Positions 25,571 to 37,300 of a stretch of 64,000 nt of DNA are shown piece after piece. Each line of letters begins with the position of its first letter. Position 1 is the stretch's first letter. The position numbers were made by a program, and so were the translations under genes. The notes under the pieces are model-generated. The model was not told the origin of the DNA and searched no databases. It saw nothing but the letters and a program-made list of their open reading frames with translations. This DNA is from Tethya wilhelma (taxonomy: Eukaryota > Porifera > Demospongiae > Tethyida > Tethyidae), in the NCBI GenBank assembly GCA_964030475.1, contig CAXIPT010000003.1, positions 10,493,953 through 10,557,952 of the forward strand, given 5' to 3'.

Positions 25571-28065
25571 TCAATGCCGGAGTAATGTTTCAGCAGCAGT
25601 GTAAAAGTCTTGAAGAGCAACACCCGATGGTATGGTCTGCTTCTTCACCCAGGACTCAGCCTTCATTCCCACCAGCTCCCACTCATCTTGCTGACTAGCA
25701 TACTTCTTTTGCAGCAATGAGAGAACCAGCACTGTGGCCCAGAGGGCAGTCACATCTCCCTTGCAGTCAGTCGGACAAGCATCTTCAATTTCTTTCAGAG
25801 ACTTGCCAAGATGGCAAGCAAGTTGAGCGTCAAGTTTCCACGATCCATTTGCTTGTTGTTCTCCGATGACTAATGATAAGCTAGAAGAAAATGAAAGCAT
25901 TTTCTGAATTGAGTAATCACGGGAACAAGACCTCCTACTGCAATCACGAGAATGAGACCTCCTTCTGCGATCACGGGAATGAGACCTACTTCTGCGATCA
26001 CGGGAATGAGACCTACTTCGATCACGGGAACGAGACCTGCTGCGACTACAGAAATGAGACCTCCTACTGCAATCACGAGAATGAGACCTCCTTCTGCGAT
26101 CACGGGAACGAGACCTCCTACTTCGATCACGGGAACGAGACCTGCTGCGACTACAGAAATGAGACCTCCTACTGCAATCACGGGAACGAGACCTCCTACT
26201 TTGATCACGGGAACGAGACCTGCTGCGACTACAGAAATGAGACCTCCTACTGTAATCACGGGAATGAGACCTCCTACTTTGATCACGGGAACGAGACCTC
26301 CTACTGCGACTACGGAAATAAGACCTCCTACTTTGATCACAGGAATGAGACCTCCTACTTTGATCACGGGAACGAGACCTCCTACTACGATCATGAAAAT
26401 GTGACCTGCTGCGACTCCGGGAACGAGACCTCCTACGATATTCACGGGAATAAGACCTCCTACTTTGATCACGGGAAAAGGAATCCTCTTCAGATGAACT
26501 ATCTTCATCATAGTCCAACAGTTCACAGGGTGATCCGCTTAGTCCTCGACCTCCTCCAAACCTGTGCCTGCGACCAGCCCGGACATCCCAGGTCTTCATT
26601 GCTCCAGAAATAGGCTCACAATTTTCCTCATCTACAGCTATAAATGAAGTGTGGAATGAGATGACACTCGACTCAATGCTCAGCTTCACAATGTCTTCCT
26701 TGCTTCGGTGTTCATTCTGCCAGTCCTTGATTAGAGCCTTTGCTGCTAGGTGGTGGACTTTAGCCAGCAGTGGACTTGATTCAGAGGTTGGGTTGAATGT
26801 GAAGGCCACAGAGTGCTTGATAGACTTCCCAAGAAGTTTCCCCTTCAAAACAGCAGTACCACTGACCACTCTACTTTTGGTGGTGTCTTTAGATTTCAAG
26901 ATTCCATACACCACCATTTTCTCTCCACTGAACACTGGAGGGAGGTTCTGAGGACTCTGAGAGGGTGTAAAGTCACTGGGAACTTTGAACTCCACACTGA
27001 CATCAGTGACAGCAGGCTGAAGTGCTCGTTTTAGGCTCCGAATCACTTTTGGTTGTAATCGTTCACCTTCTTTCACGAACTCCGCCGTTCCATTTCCAGC
27101 ACGAGCCAGCCCCTCCACCAGAGCAGTGGAAGCCCCAGAACCAATCCCAAATGTAAAGCACCTGATAATAATAATAAATGGAACAGTAGTTCAACTACAA
27201 GCTAGGAGCAAACAGCTACTAAGTGCCAAATAATGTACTGCCAAAATCATTAGAGCTTACCTTGAATTGCCTTCATTGTCTTTGACCTTCCTAACACAAG
27301 CATCAGTGTTGCTCACTTCACCATCAGTTAATATGAAAATTTGACGAAAGTATCCAGCAGATGGTTTCTGTTGGAAGATCTCATTCAAGGGAAAAAGTAG
27401 TTCAGTTCCTCCGAGATCAGCATCCATGCTCTGGGTGTGCTTTGTGGCTTTGTCAAGCATTTTTTGGGAGTATGAGACACTTTTGTCAAAAAGCTTCTCA
27501 AACTCGGATCCAAATCCGATGATATTGAACTTGCACTCTTCAGGAAGACTCTTTAGGAAAAGGCTCAGTGTGTCTCGTGCACTTTTGATGAACGCTCCGC
27601 TCATGCTTCCACTGCGATCGACAAGAAAGATGAACTCACACGGTTGTTCAATTTGGCCGATGTCTGGAAAGAAGTCCACCATCACCATAGGACTGCTCAT
27701 GAAGTCTCCAGGTGTAGAAGACTGTTGTGATCCAACTTCTACTGAGGCTCTTGGGCTGTGAGCATCCTTCATCTTAATGAGGACAACCAGATCCTTATCA
27801 ACTGCTTTGCTTTCAGACAAGGTCACTACCAGCTTATCATTACTGAGATCCTCAGTGGTGGCTATGGCATGGGTGGGAGACGTCACTTCAGCTATACCCT
27901 TTGCATTCACAACACTCAATCGAAATCCTTGAACACCTGAGACTTGTGCCTGTTCTACTTGAGCCTGGCTTCCTCCTTCTATACTGGCTAGAGGATCAGT
28001 TGAACCTGCCGGGGTGTATCGAGGTTTGAGGGTGGAGGGAAGGGAGAATCGTACACTACCCTCGG
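25571..28065 (-). pseudogene. Truncated second copy of the VIT/vWA-Arg-Ser gene
   Basis: Two exons (28065-27261 and 27161-25571) match the complete copy from GSVRFSLPSTLKPRYT onward. The VIT domain and start codon are gone because similarity stops abruptly after CTCGG at 28065. The vWA metal-ion site is intact (FLVDRSGSMSG) and the frame stays open through the C-terminus. The Arg-Ser region is expanded to about 190 residues here, against about 40 in the complete copy, and replaces the Tyr/Pro-rich segment found there. The intron is only about 100 bp, against 3.6 kb. It may be a dead fragment, or it may be transcribed from an acquired promoter and give a vWA-only protein. Confidence 0.8.
25905..26490. 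repeat. Coding minisatellite of Arg-Ser repeats
   Basis: Units of about 24-30 bases (GGGAACGAGACCTCCTACT and variants) repeat more than 20 times, with a higher-order unit that includes GCGACTACAGAAATGAGACC. On the minus strand they encode SRDRSRRSHSRD-like strings. All three minus frames and two plus frames stay open because stop codons cannot form in the repeat, so long antisense ORFs here are artefacts. Confidence 0.9.
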
Positions 28066-28072
28066 AGCTCAG

Positions 28073-28650
28073 AATGGTGACAATCACTTGCCAGAGAATC
28101 AGCTGTTGGTCACTAGTACTGATGTTCACACTTCTGAGGTTGGGGATGAGCAAGTTCAAGAGAACATTAACCAAGTGTGCAGCGATCCTACTGTCTGTCG
28201 TGACTCCTCCCCTTTAGTCAATTTGTGTAGTGCCCCTGTTGTTAATGATGCTAACGATGGGGGTGGTCCTGAGAAGGAGCCAATCGATACAGAATGTCTG
28301 TTGTAAGTGTATACTCCATTGTTATGAGTGTTGGGTCACGTACTCGTACATGCATGCATACCAATATCAATGCACAGACCAATAGGAATTACGTCATCTG
28401 GGCTCAGTGTCCAAGAAAGTGATGAAGTAGTGGTTAGAAATGAGAGAGAACTTCCTAACTTAACTGTCATTCTCCCAACCAGAGACGAGGATGCTCTAAG
28501 TCTTCCTGAAGCAGTGTCTCTAGAGTGTGATAATGATGGTGGATTGGAGCACAAGAGTGTCGTAGAGACTGCTGCTTGTGAAGGTCACTTCAAATCCAGT
28601 CTACCCTCACCCAAAGGGATGAGCCTCTGTGCTACCTCGGTGAGTTATTC

Positions 28651-28681
<31 letters not shown>

Positions 28682-31543
28682 ACATGATGCACATAATATT
28701 ATCCACATACATTGTCATATTGTCCATGATTCAGTAGTGTTTTCCAAATAAGCATTCCTTTTATACACACACCATGTAACCATTATCTCCCATAAACAGC
28801 CTGCTAAAGATTCTCAATTGGAAGAACTAGAAGAACTTCAAAACTTTCCTTCCGCCTCTCCAACAGACATCCAGTTCCCTGACGTCACTAGTACTGACAA
28901 CCTTATTTCAACAACGTTCACCAAACCGACAGAAAATCAACCACATCTCACTTCCAGTAACACCACAATAGTAATAGGAACTTCGAAGCAACCATCATTG
29001 TCCCAGGAACACCCTGAAGACACCACTGGTGTCATACCCTCAGAGCCTAAAGAAGAGGGTACCACTGCAGCCAATGATGGTGGGTCTAGCAGAGGTGGCA
29101 GTGAAGGTGATGGCAGGACTCAAGACGGGGCGCTCAACACCTCAGGCTCATCGGTCCAGTCTCAGGCCTCCAGTGGCAGCTCTTCTGGTGCTCAGGGTAG
29201 AGAATCGAGAGGAGGTAGTGAGGATGGTGCTCAAAGGGGAGGATGGGAGAAGGGGCCTTGGAGGAGCAGGCCACCCAAGAGATCAGGCATACCAAGATCA
29301 ATATCTGAGTGAGTGTGTTGTGCATGTACTGTGGCCTCGTTCCCAGGCTCCTCCTTTGTGAATATTTCTTCAAAAATAATTTTTGAAGAAAATATTCGTG
29401 AATGAGGAGCCTGGGAATGAGGCTACATGTGCACCATGATTGTATGATTGAATATTGATGGTCCTATACCATTGGTTTTATACAGTAACAACATATCGAA
29501 TGCTTCTAAACCGATAAATAAGGTATTGTGAAATAATTAATTTTTGTATGTACGTTTCTTGTTGTCACACACATGCATTATCGTCATATTACAATATCAT
29601 TCAACATTACGTACATGGGTCCATGTACTAATTCACTTTGACATTTCTCATCAATTTCCGTATAGACATACTCTAAGATACCCACCAGAAGACAGACCAG
29701 CAAGCTCAAGAGACCCATGGCCATGATCAAACCAAGTGCTCCCAGACTCTCCAAACATGGCCCGTCAAAAACTAACATCCCTAAATCAAAACCACCACAA
29801 TTCTCCACTTTCAATGTCACATCAACATCAACTGCACAGCCACTGGAGGCCATTCCTCCAGAGAACACCACTTTTACAAAGGACACTTCTAGGAACAGTG
29901 ATGGTCCGATGACTTTGTTTGACCCTACTGTTGTGACTGTTAGATCTCGGCCTAGTAATGGTGCACTGTCTGTGCACTCAACACCTGTGAATGCAGCCAG
30001 TAGTGGGGATGCTATCAGTGGGCAGGCTACTGCTGAGGCCACACCCAGTAGACCACAGGATGTGCAGCATGTGCGACCCAGTTTCAGGTATTTTAGTGTT
30101 TCTTTGTGTATGTACATGTATGCATTATATGTACAATGTCATAGCTAATACACCTTTATGTACAGTAACATGTATATGCACACACACACACACATTTAGT
30201 CTCAGTTCCATTGACTCAGAAGACAGCGTGAAGAAGACTTCTGATCTGCTGGTTAAAAATGCCGAAGTCACTGAGACAGTTTCCACACTGATGCTGGATT
30301 GTGACTTGCGAACACCCACTAAACGAAACAGAAGATCACTTATACCCACTCCAAGTGGAAAGGTAAGGAAATACCGTATAGCAGGAAATTTTTGCAGGGT
30401 TCAAATTTTCGCGATTTTCGTGGTGGCGATCTGACTGCGAAAATTTTTGAATACGTGACTCGAATAACGCTTGCGTATACGTACGTGCGTCATTGCTGGA
30501 ATCCGCGAAAAAACAAACTAGTGTTCCTACATGCTTTATCGCGAAAATTTGGACCTGCAAAAATTTCCTGCTATACGGTAGTAGCCTCAATTTTGTAAGC
30601 CCCTTCCTTAACTTTTTTACTTTAGAGATGTTCACTTTTATCAATATGCACCCCATAATTTTGATCTGATTTCACCAAACACATGCATATCTCATTCAAC
30701 AGGAAGTACATCGCCGCCCTCCTCCTGAACCTGAATCCGGCCCCATACCATACAACTGTCACACTCCCGATACTTCTACCAATGGTCACCAACAGGAGAA
30801 TGCCTCAGCCTCAGCTCTTATGCCTCCTCCGAAAACAAAGGGTGTTGTGAAGTCAACAAGACCCTCTGGACTTATCAAACCAAAGCAGATTCGCCCGAAG
30901 AAAGTCATCGGTGTTAGTACAAAAACCAGAGGTGTTTTCAAGCCACGGAATGGACAGATTGCTAGATCCAGGAACAATGGACCATTCAAGGCTCCAGTAA
31001 GAACAGATTTTTTAGTTTTCTTGCTTGTTTGCTACAGTAGTGATTGCCAGGGGTCCTCCCTTGAGAGTTATTTCTCTAAAGATTACTCACAGAGAGGAGC
31101 CTGGGAGCGAGGCTGTTGAGGTTGTAACCTTAATTGTCTCTCTTTTTTTATAGGTATCGTATAAAATGGACAAGTATGATGATGATGTAAGTGTCTCAAT
31201 AGCTGACTTTAACCTCTCTGTACTGTATATGTCCGACTCTATAGGTTTTATAGCTTCCCAGGATCTTCCTTTGCAAATATTGTCTTTGAAAATAAGCAAT
31301 GGTTGTGAGGGAGGAGCATGGGAGTGAATAGGTTTTATACACTGGGCAATCCACATTGTAACCATCATGAATGTACATATGCATGTTCAGATGGCAGCCA
31401 TGATGTCTCGTCCAAAGATAGTCCACTCTCCCCTAGACAAGGAGAACAGACCTGCCACGCCCCATTCTCAATGGTCTCCCGTTAGGAAGAAGAAACCCAT
31501 GTCCTTTGAAGACGCATGCATTCAATGTACTAAGAGAATCTGA
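28073..31543 (+). CDS. Disordered multi-SxIP, KEN-box protein (putative microtubule plus-end protein; 5' end missing)
   Basis: Exons are about 28073-28302, 28378-28639, 28800-29308, ~29689-30087, 30200-30362, 30703-30996, 31154-31186 and 31391-31543, ending TGA. The protein has no folded domain: it is rich in Ser, Thr, Pro, Gly and Lys. It carries short EB-binding SxIP-type motifs in basic surroundings: KRSGIPRS (exon 3) and RRSLIPTPSGK (exon 5), plus weaker KTNIPK. Near the C-terminus DKENRPATP is a KEN-box degron context. Together these suggest a cell-cycle-regulated microtubule plus-end or spindle protein (GTSE1-like proteins are one example), which is inference. No start codon is found in the first exon, which abuts the truncated vWA copy. 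The exon 3-4 join is uncertain: the best acceptor (29666) does not match the phase, while 29689 does. Confidence 0.65.
28651..28685. repeat. (CA)n microsatellite
   Basis: A run of CA dinucleotides in an intron of the SxIP gene. Confidence 0.9.
29332..29426. repeat. Foldback element, GCCTGGGAACGAGGC family
   Basis: GGCCTCGTTCCCAGGCTCCT is mirrored by GAGGAGCCTGGGAATGAGGC with TTTTTGAAGAAAATATTC-type inner arms. It lies in an intron of the SxIP gene. Two more diverged copies are at about 31047-31115 and 31241-31330. Confidence 0.85.
30374..30578. mobile_element. CCGTATAGCAGGAAA MITE
   Basis: Begins CCGTATAGCAGGAAATTTTT and ends AAAAATTTCCTGCTATACGG, flanked by TA. It lies immediately after a splice donor in the SxIP gene intron. 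Both tips share the same A substitution, which suggests the inverted repeats have been kept alike. Confidence 0.9.
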
Positions 31544-31677
31544 CACATTATGTACAATTCAAGTACTGTACAATGTCATGCTGGTCATCACTGTATTATA
31601 CATGTTGTAGTGTTGGTAATGTAAAACTTCAATAAATGAATTATTCTTGCTTATAAGCTATTTTCTACAAACAGGGT

Positions 31678-32436
31678 TTAGAGTTTCTGGGCTATTCCAA
31701 TTCCATCAGATACAAAAAGCAATGCAAATGCTACACGGTCATCACTTTTCATTTTTTGGTTGAGTTCACGAATAGCAATGGTGCTCTCTTCTTGATCATT
31801 AGGATTTGCCACTTTTCCTCCCCACAGAGCATTGTCCACCACTATGAGTCCTCCAGTTCGCAATAGCTGAAGGCCCATGCCATAATAGTTACCATAGTTC
31901 TGTTTGTCAGCATCGATAAATATCAGATCAAACGTCTCCTTTTCTCCATTGTCCAAAAGCTCTTGTAGTGTCTGTACAGCAGGTTGGAGTTGAAGGTCAA
32001 TCTTATCAGCTACACCTCCTTCTTCCCAGTAGGGCCTTCCAATGCTGGTGTATTCCTCACTGATGTCACAAGCTATCACCTTCCCACCATCAGGGAGACC
32101 AAGAGCCATTGAAAAAGCACTACACCCAGTGAATACACCTATATCGATGGTCTTTCGAGCTTTCAATGATCGACAAAGTATCGTAAGCAAGTTCCCAACT
32201 TCGACTGATGTTGTCATACAGCCCTCTTCGTGTTCAACAGAAAGTTGACGAAGCTTAGTCAGAACAGGATTCTCAATGTTGTGCTCAGTGACATACAGTG
32301 AGAGAGCATCTTTGTTCCTTTTGAATCGACTCACTTCTTTTTTCATGGCTCTTCTCATGAGGTAAGCGGCTCCAACAGAAGCTACACCAACTCCACAGGC
32401 CAGAGCAGCAACCCACTTCCAATTGATATCATCCAT
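31678..32436 (-). CDS. Membrane-anchored O-methyltransferase (COMTD1/CCoAOMT-like), copy 1
   Basis: A single-exon ORF of 252 residues. A hydrophobic segment at residues 8-27 (WVAALACGVGVASVGAAYLM) predicts an N-terminal membrane anchor. The rest is an SAM-dependent O-methyltransferase of family 3: motif I IDIGVFTGCSAFSMALGLP, the acidic D in VIACDIS, metal-binding FDLIFIDADKQNY and the DNALWGGKV loop. These enzymes transfer a methyl group from SAM to catechol-type hydroxyls using a divalent metal; the substrate is unknown here. It is divergent from an almost identical gene at 32587. A poly(A)-type AATAAA-like signal lies downstream on the other strand only. Confidence 0.9.
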   Translation of the reverse strand: MDDINWKWVAALACGVGVASVGAAYLMRRAMKKEVSRFKRNKDALSLYVTEHNIENPVLTKLRQLSVEHEEGCMTTSVEVGNLLTILCRSLKARKTIDIGVFTGCSAFSMALGLPDGGKVIACDISEEYTSIGRPYWEEGGVADKIDLQLQPAVQTLQELLDNGEKETFDLIFIDADKQNYGNYYGMGLQLLRTGGLIVVDNALWGGKVANPNDQEESTIAIRELNQKMKSDDRVAFALLFVSDGIGIAQKL

Positions 32437-33034
32437 GATGGCAAATTTTGTCCAAAAAGAAGTCAGTCTTCAGTTCTCAAAGAAATTTATNTGGTCCGCC
32501 CCCTTTCTGCATGATGCAACAGTTCAGTGGTTATAAATTTCTTTGAGAACTGAAGACTGACTTCTTTTTGGACAAAATTTGCCATCATGGATGATATCAA
32601 TTGGAAGTGGGTTGCTGCTCTGGCCTGTGGAGTTGGTGTAGCTTCTGTTGGAGCCGCTTACCTCATGAGAAGAGCCATGAAAAAAGAAGTGAGTCGATTC
32701 AAAAGGAACAAAGATGCTCTCTCACTGTATGTCACTGAGCACAACATTGAGAATCCTGTTCTGACTAAGCTTCGTCAACTTTCTGTTGAACACGAAGAGG
32801 GCTGTATGACAACATCAGTCGAAGTTGGGAACTTGCTTACGATACTTTGTCGATCATTGAAAGCTCGAAAGACCATCGATATAGGTGTATTCACTGGGTG
32901 TAGTGCTTTTTCAATGGCTCTTGGTCTCCCTGATGGTGGGAAGGTGATAGCTTGTGACATCAGTGAGGAATACACCAGCATTGGAAGGCCCTACTGGGAA
33001 GAAGGAGGTGTAGCTGATAAGATTGACCTTCGAC
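31990..33034. repeat. Large palindrome formed by two head-to-head methyltransferase genes
   Basis: From the spacer at 32491-32531 outward, both arms appear identical base for base through the 5' UTR and the first 148 codons. The arms begin ATAAATTTCTTTGAGAACTG. An N at 32491 sits at the tip of the left arm. Identity falls sharply in the last third of the genes. Confidence 0.88.
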
Positions 33035-33345
33035 TCCAACCTGCTGTACAGACACTACAAGAGCTTTTGGACAATGGAGAAAAGGAGACGTTTGATCTGA
33101 TATTCATCGATGCTGACAAACCAAACTATGGGACATACTATGGCATGGGCCTTCAGCTATTGCGAACTGGAGGACTCATAGTGGTGGACAATGCTCTGTG
33201 GGGAGGAAGTGTGGCTGATCGTAACAACCAAGAAGAGAACACTATTGTTATTCGTGAACTGAACAAAACCATGGCAACTGATCACCGTGTTGACTTCACA
33301 TTGCTGGCCATTTCTGATGGCATAGGAATCGCACAGAAACTTTGA
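32587..33345 (+). CDS. Membrane-anchored O-methyltransferase (COMTD1/CCoAOMT-like), copy 2
   Basis: A 252-residue single-exon ORF with the same anchor and SAM-binding motifs as copy 1. The first 148 residues are identical to copy 1. About 18 substitutions follow, nearly all after residue 180 (for example FIDADKPNYGTYYG and WGGSVADRN). The catalytic DADK and DNALWGG motifs are kept, so both copies may be active with different substrate loops. The shared promoter must fit in the ~150 bp between the start codons unless the N marks missing sequence. Confidence 0.9.
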   Translation: MDDINWKWVAALACGVGVASVGAAYLMRRAMKKEVSRFKRNKDALSLYVTEHNIENPVLTKLRQLSVEHEEGCMTTSVEVGNLLTILCRSLKARKTIDIGVFTGCSAFSMALGLPDGGKVIACDISEEYTSIGRPYWEEGGVADKIDLRLQPAVQTLQELLDNGEKETFDLIFIDADKPNYGTYYGMGLQLLRTGGLIVVDNALWGGSVADRNNQEENTIVIRELNKTMATDHRVDFTLLAISDGIGIAQKL

Positions 33346-33657
33346 AATGGACTCTAGAGTTTGGCAACCGTAGTGAACAGATGTACATGAAGAAAGCATT
33401 ATAACAAGAGCACTTTTGAAGTCCTTTAATTGCATTCCAAAATTAGGTCGTCATTTCTAAATTTAACCACAAACAACCTCACTCTTAAAAAATAGTCCAA
33501 TATATGGTTTTCACACGAGTGGGGAATAGATAATAAGCAAGCAACCAAATAAGCGGATATGATTCGCTATGATGTTGGACACGCCCATCGGTGGGCGGAA
33601 GTGGTTGAGCACTCGAGCTCATTACAATTCCCATTGCTGAAAGCCATCTATAATTAA

Positions 33658-34100
33658 TTAGCACTCACTATACACAGGGGCTACATCATTTGGCTCATCC
33701 TGAGGTCTTTCCTCCTTGGTACCACTCTTATTGCTGCTGTTGGTTGAATCAAGAGCTGAGAGGTCCAGGAGCATAGAATTCTGACTTGTGCTTGGTCCAC
33801 TACTGTGGCTGGAAACTTGCAAAAGTGTACCTGAAACCAATTTGAGATAAAGTGATAAACTGTTTCTATTACCACTTGCTGCCCCCCTCCCCCCTCACTT
33901 TCTAAATTTATCCATAGATAATATACCAGAGTATAATCTATGATTTATCCCAGCATGGTTCTATTATTAAACTACATTTAGATCAGGAGTATGTGAGTTT
34001 GCTTCACAAAGAAACATAGCTCAGCCAATGTTTCCCAAACAACAGGCTAAGTAACTTGTACTAGTACAAGACTCACACCTTTTTCAATAGCACAATCCAT
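33658..34100 (-). CDS. Small two-exon gene, unidentified
   Basis: A 173-bp last exon (33830-33658) with a good TTTCAG acceptor joins in phase to 34100-34079, which ends in a GTGTGA donor. The product starts MDCAIEKGTLLQ and ends APVYSEC, 64 residues, Ser- and Asn-rich in the middle. The frame stays open upstream of this Met (STQILLAAVER), so more N-terminal sequence may exist. No family recognised. It is divergent from the membrane gene at 34337. Confidence 0.4.
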
Positions 34101-34336
34101 CCTTTCCACAGCTGCCAGTAATATCTGAGTGCTGAGGAAAATACACACACGTACCACACACCAGGTTCCTGTTCACCGCCAGAAATTTAAAACAGCACTG
34201 AATGACGTAATCTAACGATCACATGCGCACAGTCGCCAGACCACTTCCGGAATTCCGAATTCCCGCAAATGCAGATCAGGCTCAAAGGTCGCTGGCTGCT
34301 GATTACATAATCTGAAGATAATTAATTTTTGTGTTC

Positions 34337-37300
34337 ATGGAGCCAATGGCCAGCGAGAGTGAGAAGCTCGTTAACCATGAAAACAAGGAGAAGAAGGTAG
34401 ATTATGATGCTATCTTTGGAAAAGCCTCTGACGAGCACGATAATGGACGTCCAGCAAAGTTTGCACAGACTACAGTAATTGGAGAGGTACATAATTTCGA
34501 TTTTAGTATCAATTTTCCACCATAAGTTTGTTCAAAATGGTGTCAAAACGTTAAGCTAATGAGTATGTGAATAGAGGGGCAGGTACAGGTACTCACTGCA
34601 ATATAGTACTGTACATCATCTACAGGATCTAGGAGTGTACAGAGAAACATCTGTATGGCAAAAAACCAAACTATTTCTGGTATCAGATTCACTTCCAAGT
34701 TGTTTTTTGTAACCCCACTCAAAATTATATTCATCTTACGCTTGTGTAGAAACGTTTGCCATCCATAAATGAAGGCACCAAGGTGCATTACCCTTGGTGC
34801 GGGGTATATACTGAATCTTATAAGAATTTTGATGGTATTTGATATATTATAGCAGTTTATTGTGTAGTCTAGTATTATATTGTTATTTCTGTATGGATGA
34901 GTGTGTATCAATAAGCAAGGTCTGCAGCTATGCTATGGGACTCGCTCAGGCTCGCCCCTCATGCTTGCCCCAAAATTTTAACAGGATGAATGGGTGTGGC
35001 CTCGAAGCTTAGCTCAGATAGGCTGAAAAGCCTCAGATTTCAGAAACTATAGGCTTTTGTTGCTTTGTAAAAGGACTTCAAGCCATTTCATATCAGTAGC
35101 TAAGCTTCTACTGTCTATGTTATGAAGCTCGCTCAGGCTCATCCCCCAAAATTATGGGTGTGGCCTCGAAGTTTAGCGCTCAAAGAGGCTGAAAGGCCTC
35201 AGATCTCAGGAACTACAGACTTTTGTAGAATTCTTTGTGTAATTTTTTTAGATAATCTCGATTATTTTTACCTTGGTATGCCGCTTTTGAAGACTGGAGC
35301 TGCCGTTCTTGAGATATAGTTGGAATACACACACACACACACACAGACAAAATGACTACCATAACCCCTGCTGCGCATGCGCACCAAGGGTTAATTACGA
35401 CACTTGTGTCGACATAACCATGAATTTCTGTAGTGAATGCTATTTTGCTATCATATTATCCTGTCTCAGTATGTCACTACTTTACTCTATTTTATCTCAA
35501 CACCATCTATGTACAGTTTCGCAACCCAAGGAGGTTTCACTTTTTGGAGTGGATCTTCTTGGTTGTGGCCACCCTCTCCATGCTGAGTGTCATTGGTGTC
35601 ACCATTCAGAGGTTTGTCTACTTTGAAAGCCAGTTCCTCAATTTGAGTGTCAAGAATGGAGGAAATGAATCGCTACACGTTGCTGCCCCTTGCAACAGTT
35701 GGTTGTGTGAGGCTGATGTCACATTTGCAGCTGTTCTACTCATCAACCTAGGTAAGTAGTCATGTGCCAGATTAGCATGGAAGATAGCTTATCCTTGTTC
35801 CACCTACCTAGTCCTCCCCCTTTTGTTGGAAAGATGTAGAGGTAACCATAGAACATGATTGCCTCATTCTCAGTCCCTCTGAGCCTCTCCCTTGGCCTTG
35901 TGGGTTATAGTAACTACTGAAAAGCATTTGCAAGGGAAAGAGCCTAACTTTAAAGCATGTGGCTATAGGAAAAGAATGGTTTTGCATGATAATACCATAA
36001 ACCATAGTTTGTTGCAGCTATATAGCTGGTGCTTTTATGTTCTCACATGATAATTTGGTTTGAACAGCTGGTACTACTTTTGCATGTACCTAACATGTAT
36101 CTACATGCTTTGCAACCAATGGGCACACATCAGTCAACTGTCAAAATTCAAAGGGGGCATTAGTTACTAAGTAAAAATAGAGTGCACATGAGCTAAAGGC
36201 AACCGCACAAATCAATTATTGGAGTATGCGCAAGAATGTAATTCAATGCAGCTGCAGAAGTAAATGAAGGCACCACGGTGCATAAGCCTCGGCACACTCA
36301 ACTTAATTATTGGTAGTGCACTGATATACATATGTATAAGTGTATAATGGTTATGAATGTATCAAGAAAACTAACCCAGTTTAAGTAGCCACGTAACTGT
36401 TATGAAACAGCACTAGCACATGAAAGCTAGTTAGAAAAAATCTTGCTGATCGAGATCTACTGACTGAGCTGATTCAAGCCCAGGTCTTTCAAATTGCTCT
36501 TACCACTAAGCTACTAGAACTCACTGGCATTGGGGCAGAGACTGGCATGTACTGGAATCCTCAGTAGCCTGATAGATAGATACAGCATACAATATCTAGC
36601 CACTGCCCAGGATCAGTACCTGGCCATACATGCAGCCAAAGCCTGGCCACACTAAAAAATCTATACAAGCCAATACCTCTATGCTTACAAAGAAAGCAAG
36701 CCAACTCTTGTCTGTCTTGCAAGCAGCACTATTAAACAGTAAACAGCAACAGCAGCATCGTTGAAATCAACACAAATTCTAAATAATGCACACTAGATTA
36801 GTAGGCGTGGCCTCGAAGCTAAGCGCTAAAAAGAAGCACAAAAGCCTCAAATCTCAGCAACTACAGCGTTTTGGACAGCAAAAAATGTAATTCTACAAAA
36901 TCATTCAGATTTATGAACGTAGGTACCATCAATTTTGTTGCTAGAGCTGCCTTTCTTGAGATTTCGATTGAACAGACAGACAGACAAAACGACTACCGTA
37001 ATCCTCTGCACTGCTTTGCATGTGCCGAGGCTTAATAAAGGTACAATACTTGAGCTAGGGACAGCCATATGAATGTTGGCGGGGCTGTGTTGGATACTCT
37101 TGGTAGTGTAGATCCTTTTTGAAGTTTAGCTTCTCCAAAAGTACGTGTTTGCTTCACGGACTCTCTAAGTGGTAAGTCTTGGCGTTAGCGCAATCTCTTG
37201 TATTTCTTGCTGGCAACCGTAGCTGTATTTGATTTTAATAAGATCTTTAAACTATTCTAGGCCTCGTGGGAGTCGTAGGAACTTCAGAGACTGTACGAGC

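Noticed and set aside
25891..26613. Long plus-strand ORFs (240 and 150 codons) opposite the Arg-Ser region
   Set aside because: They exist only because the minisatellite lacks stop codons in several frames; the minus strand has family homology on both sides.
34543..34911. Minus-strand 122-codon ORF
   Set aside because: It lies in intron 1 of membrane gene A, overlaps MITE sequence and has no recognisable family or splice context.
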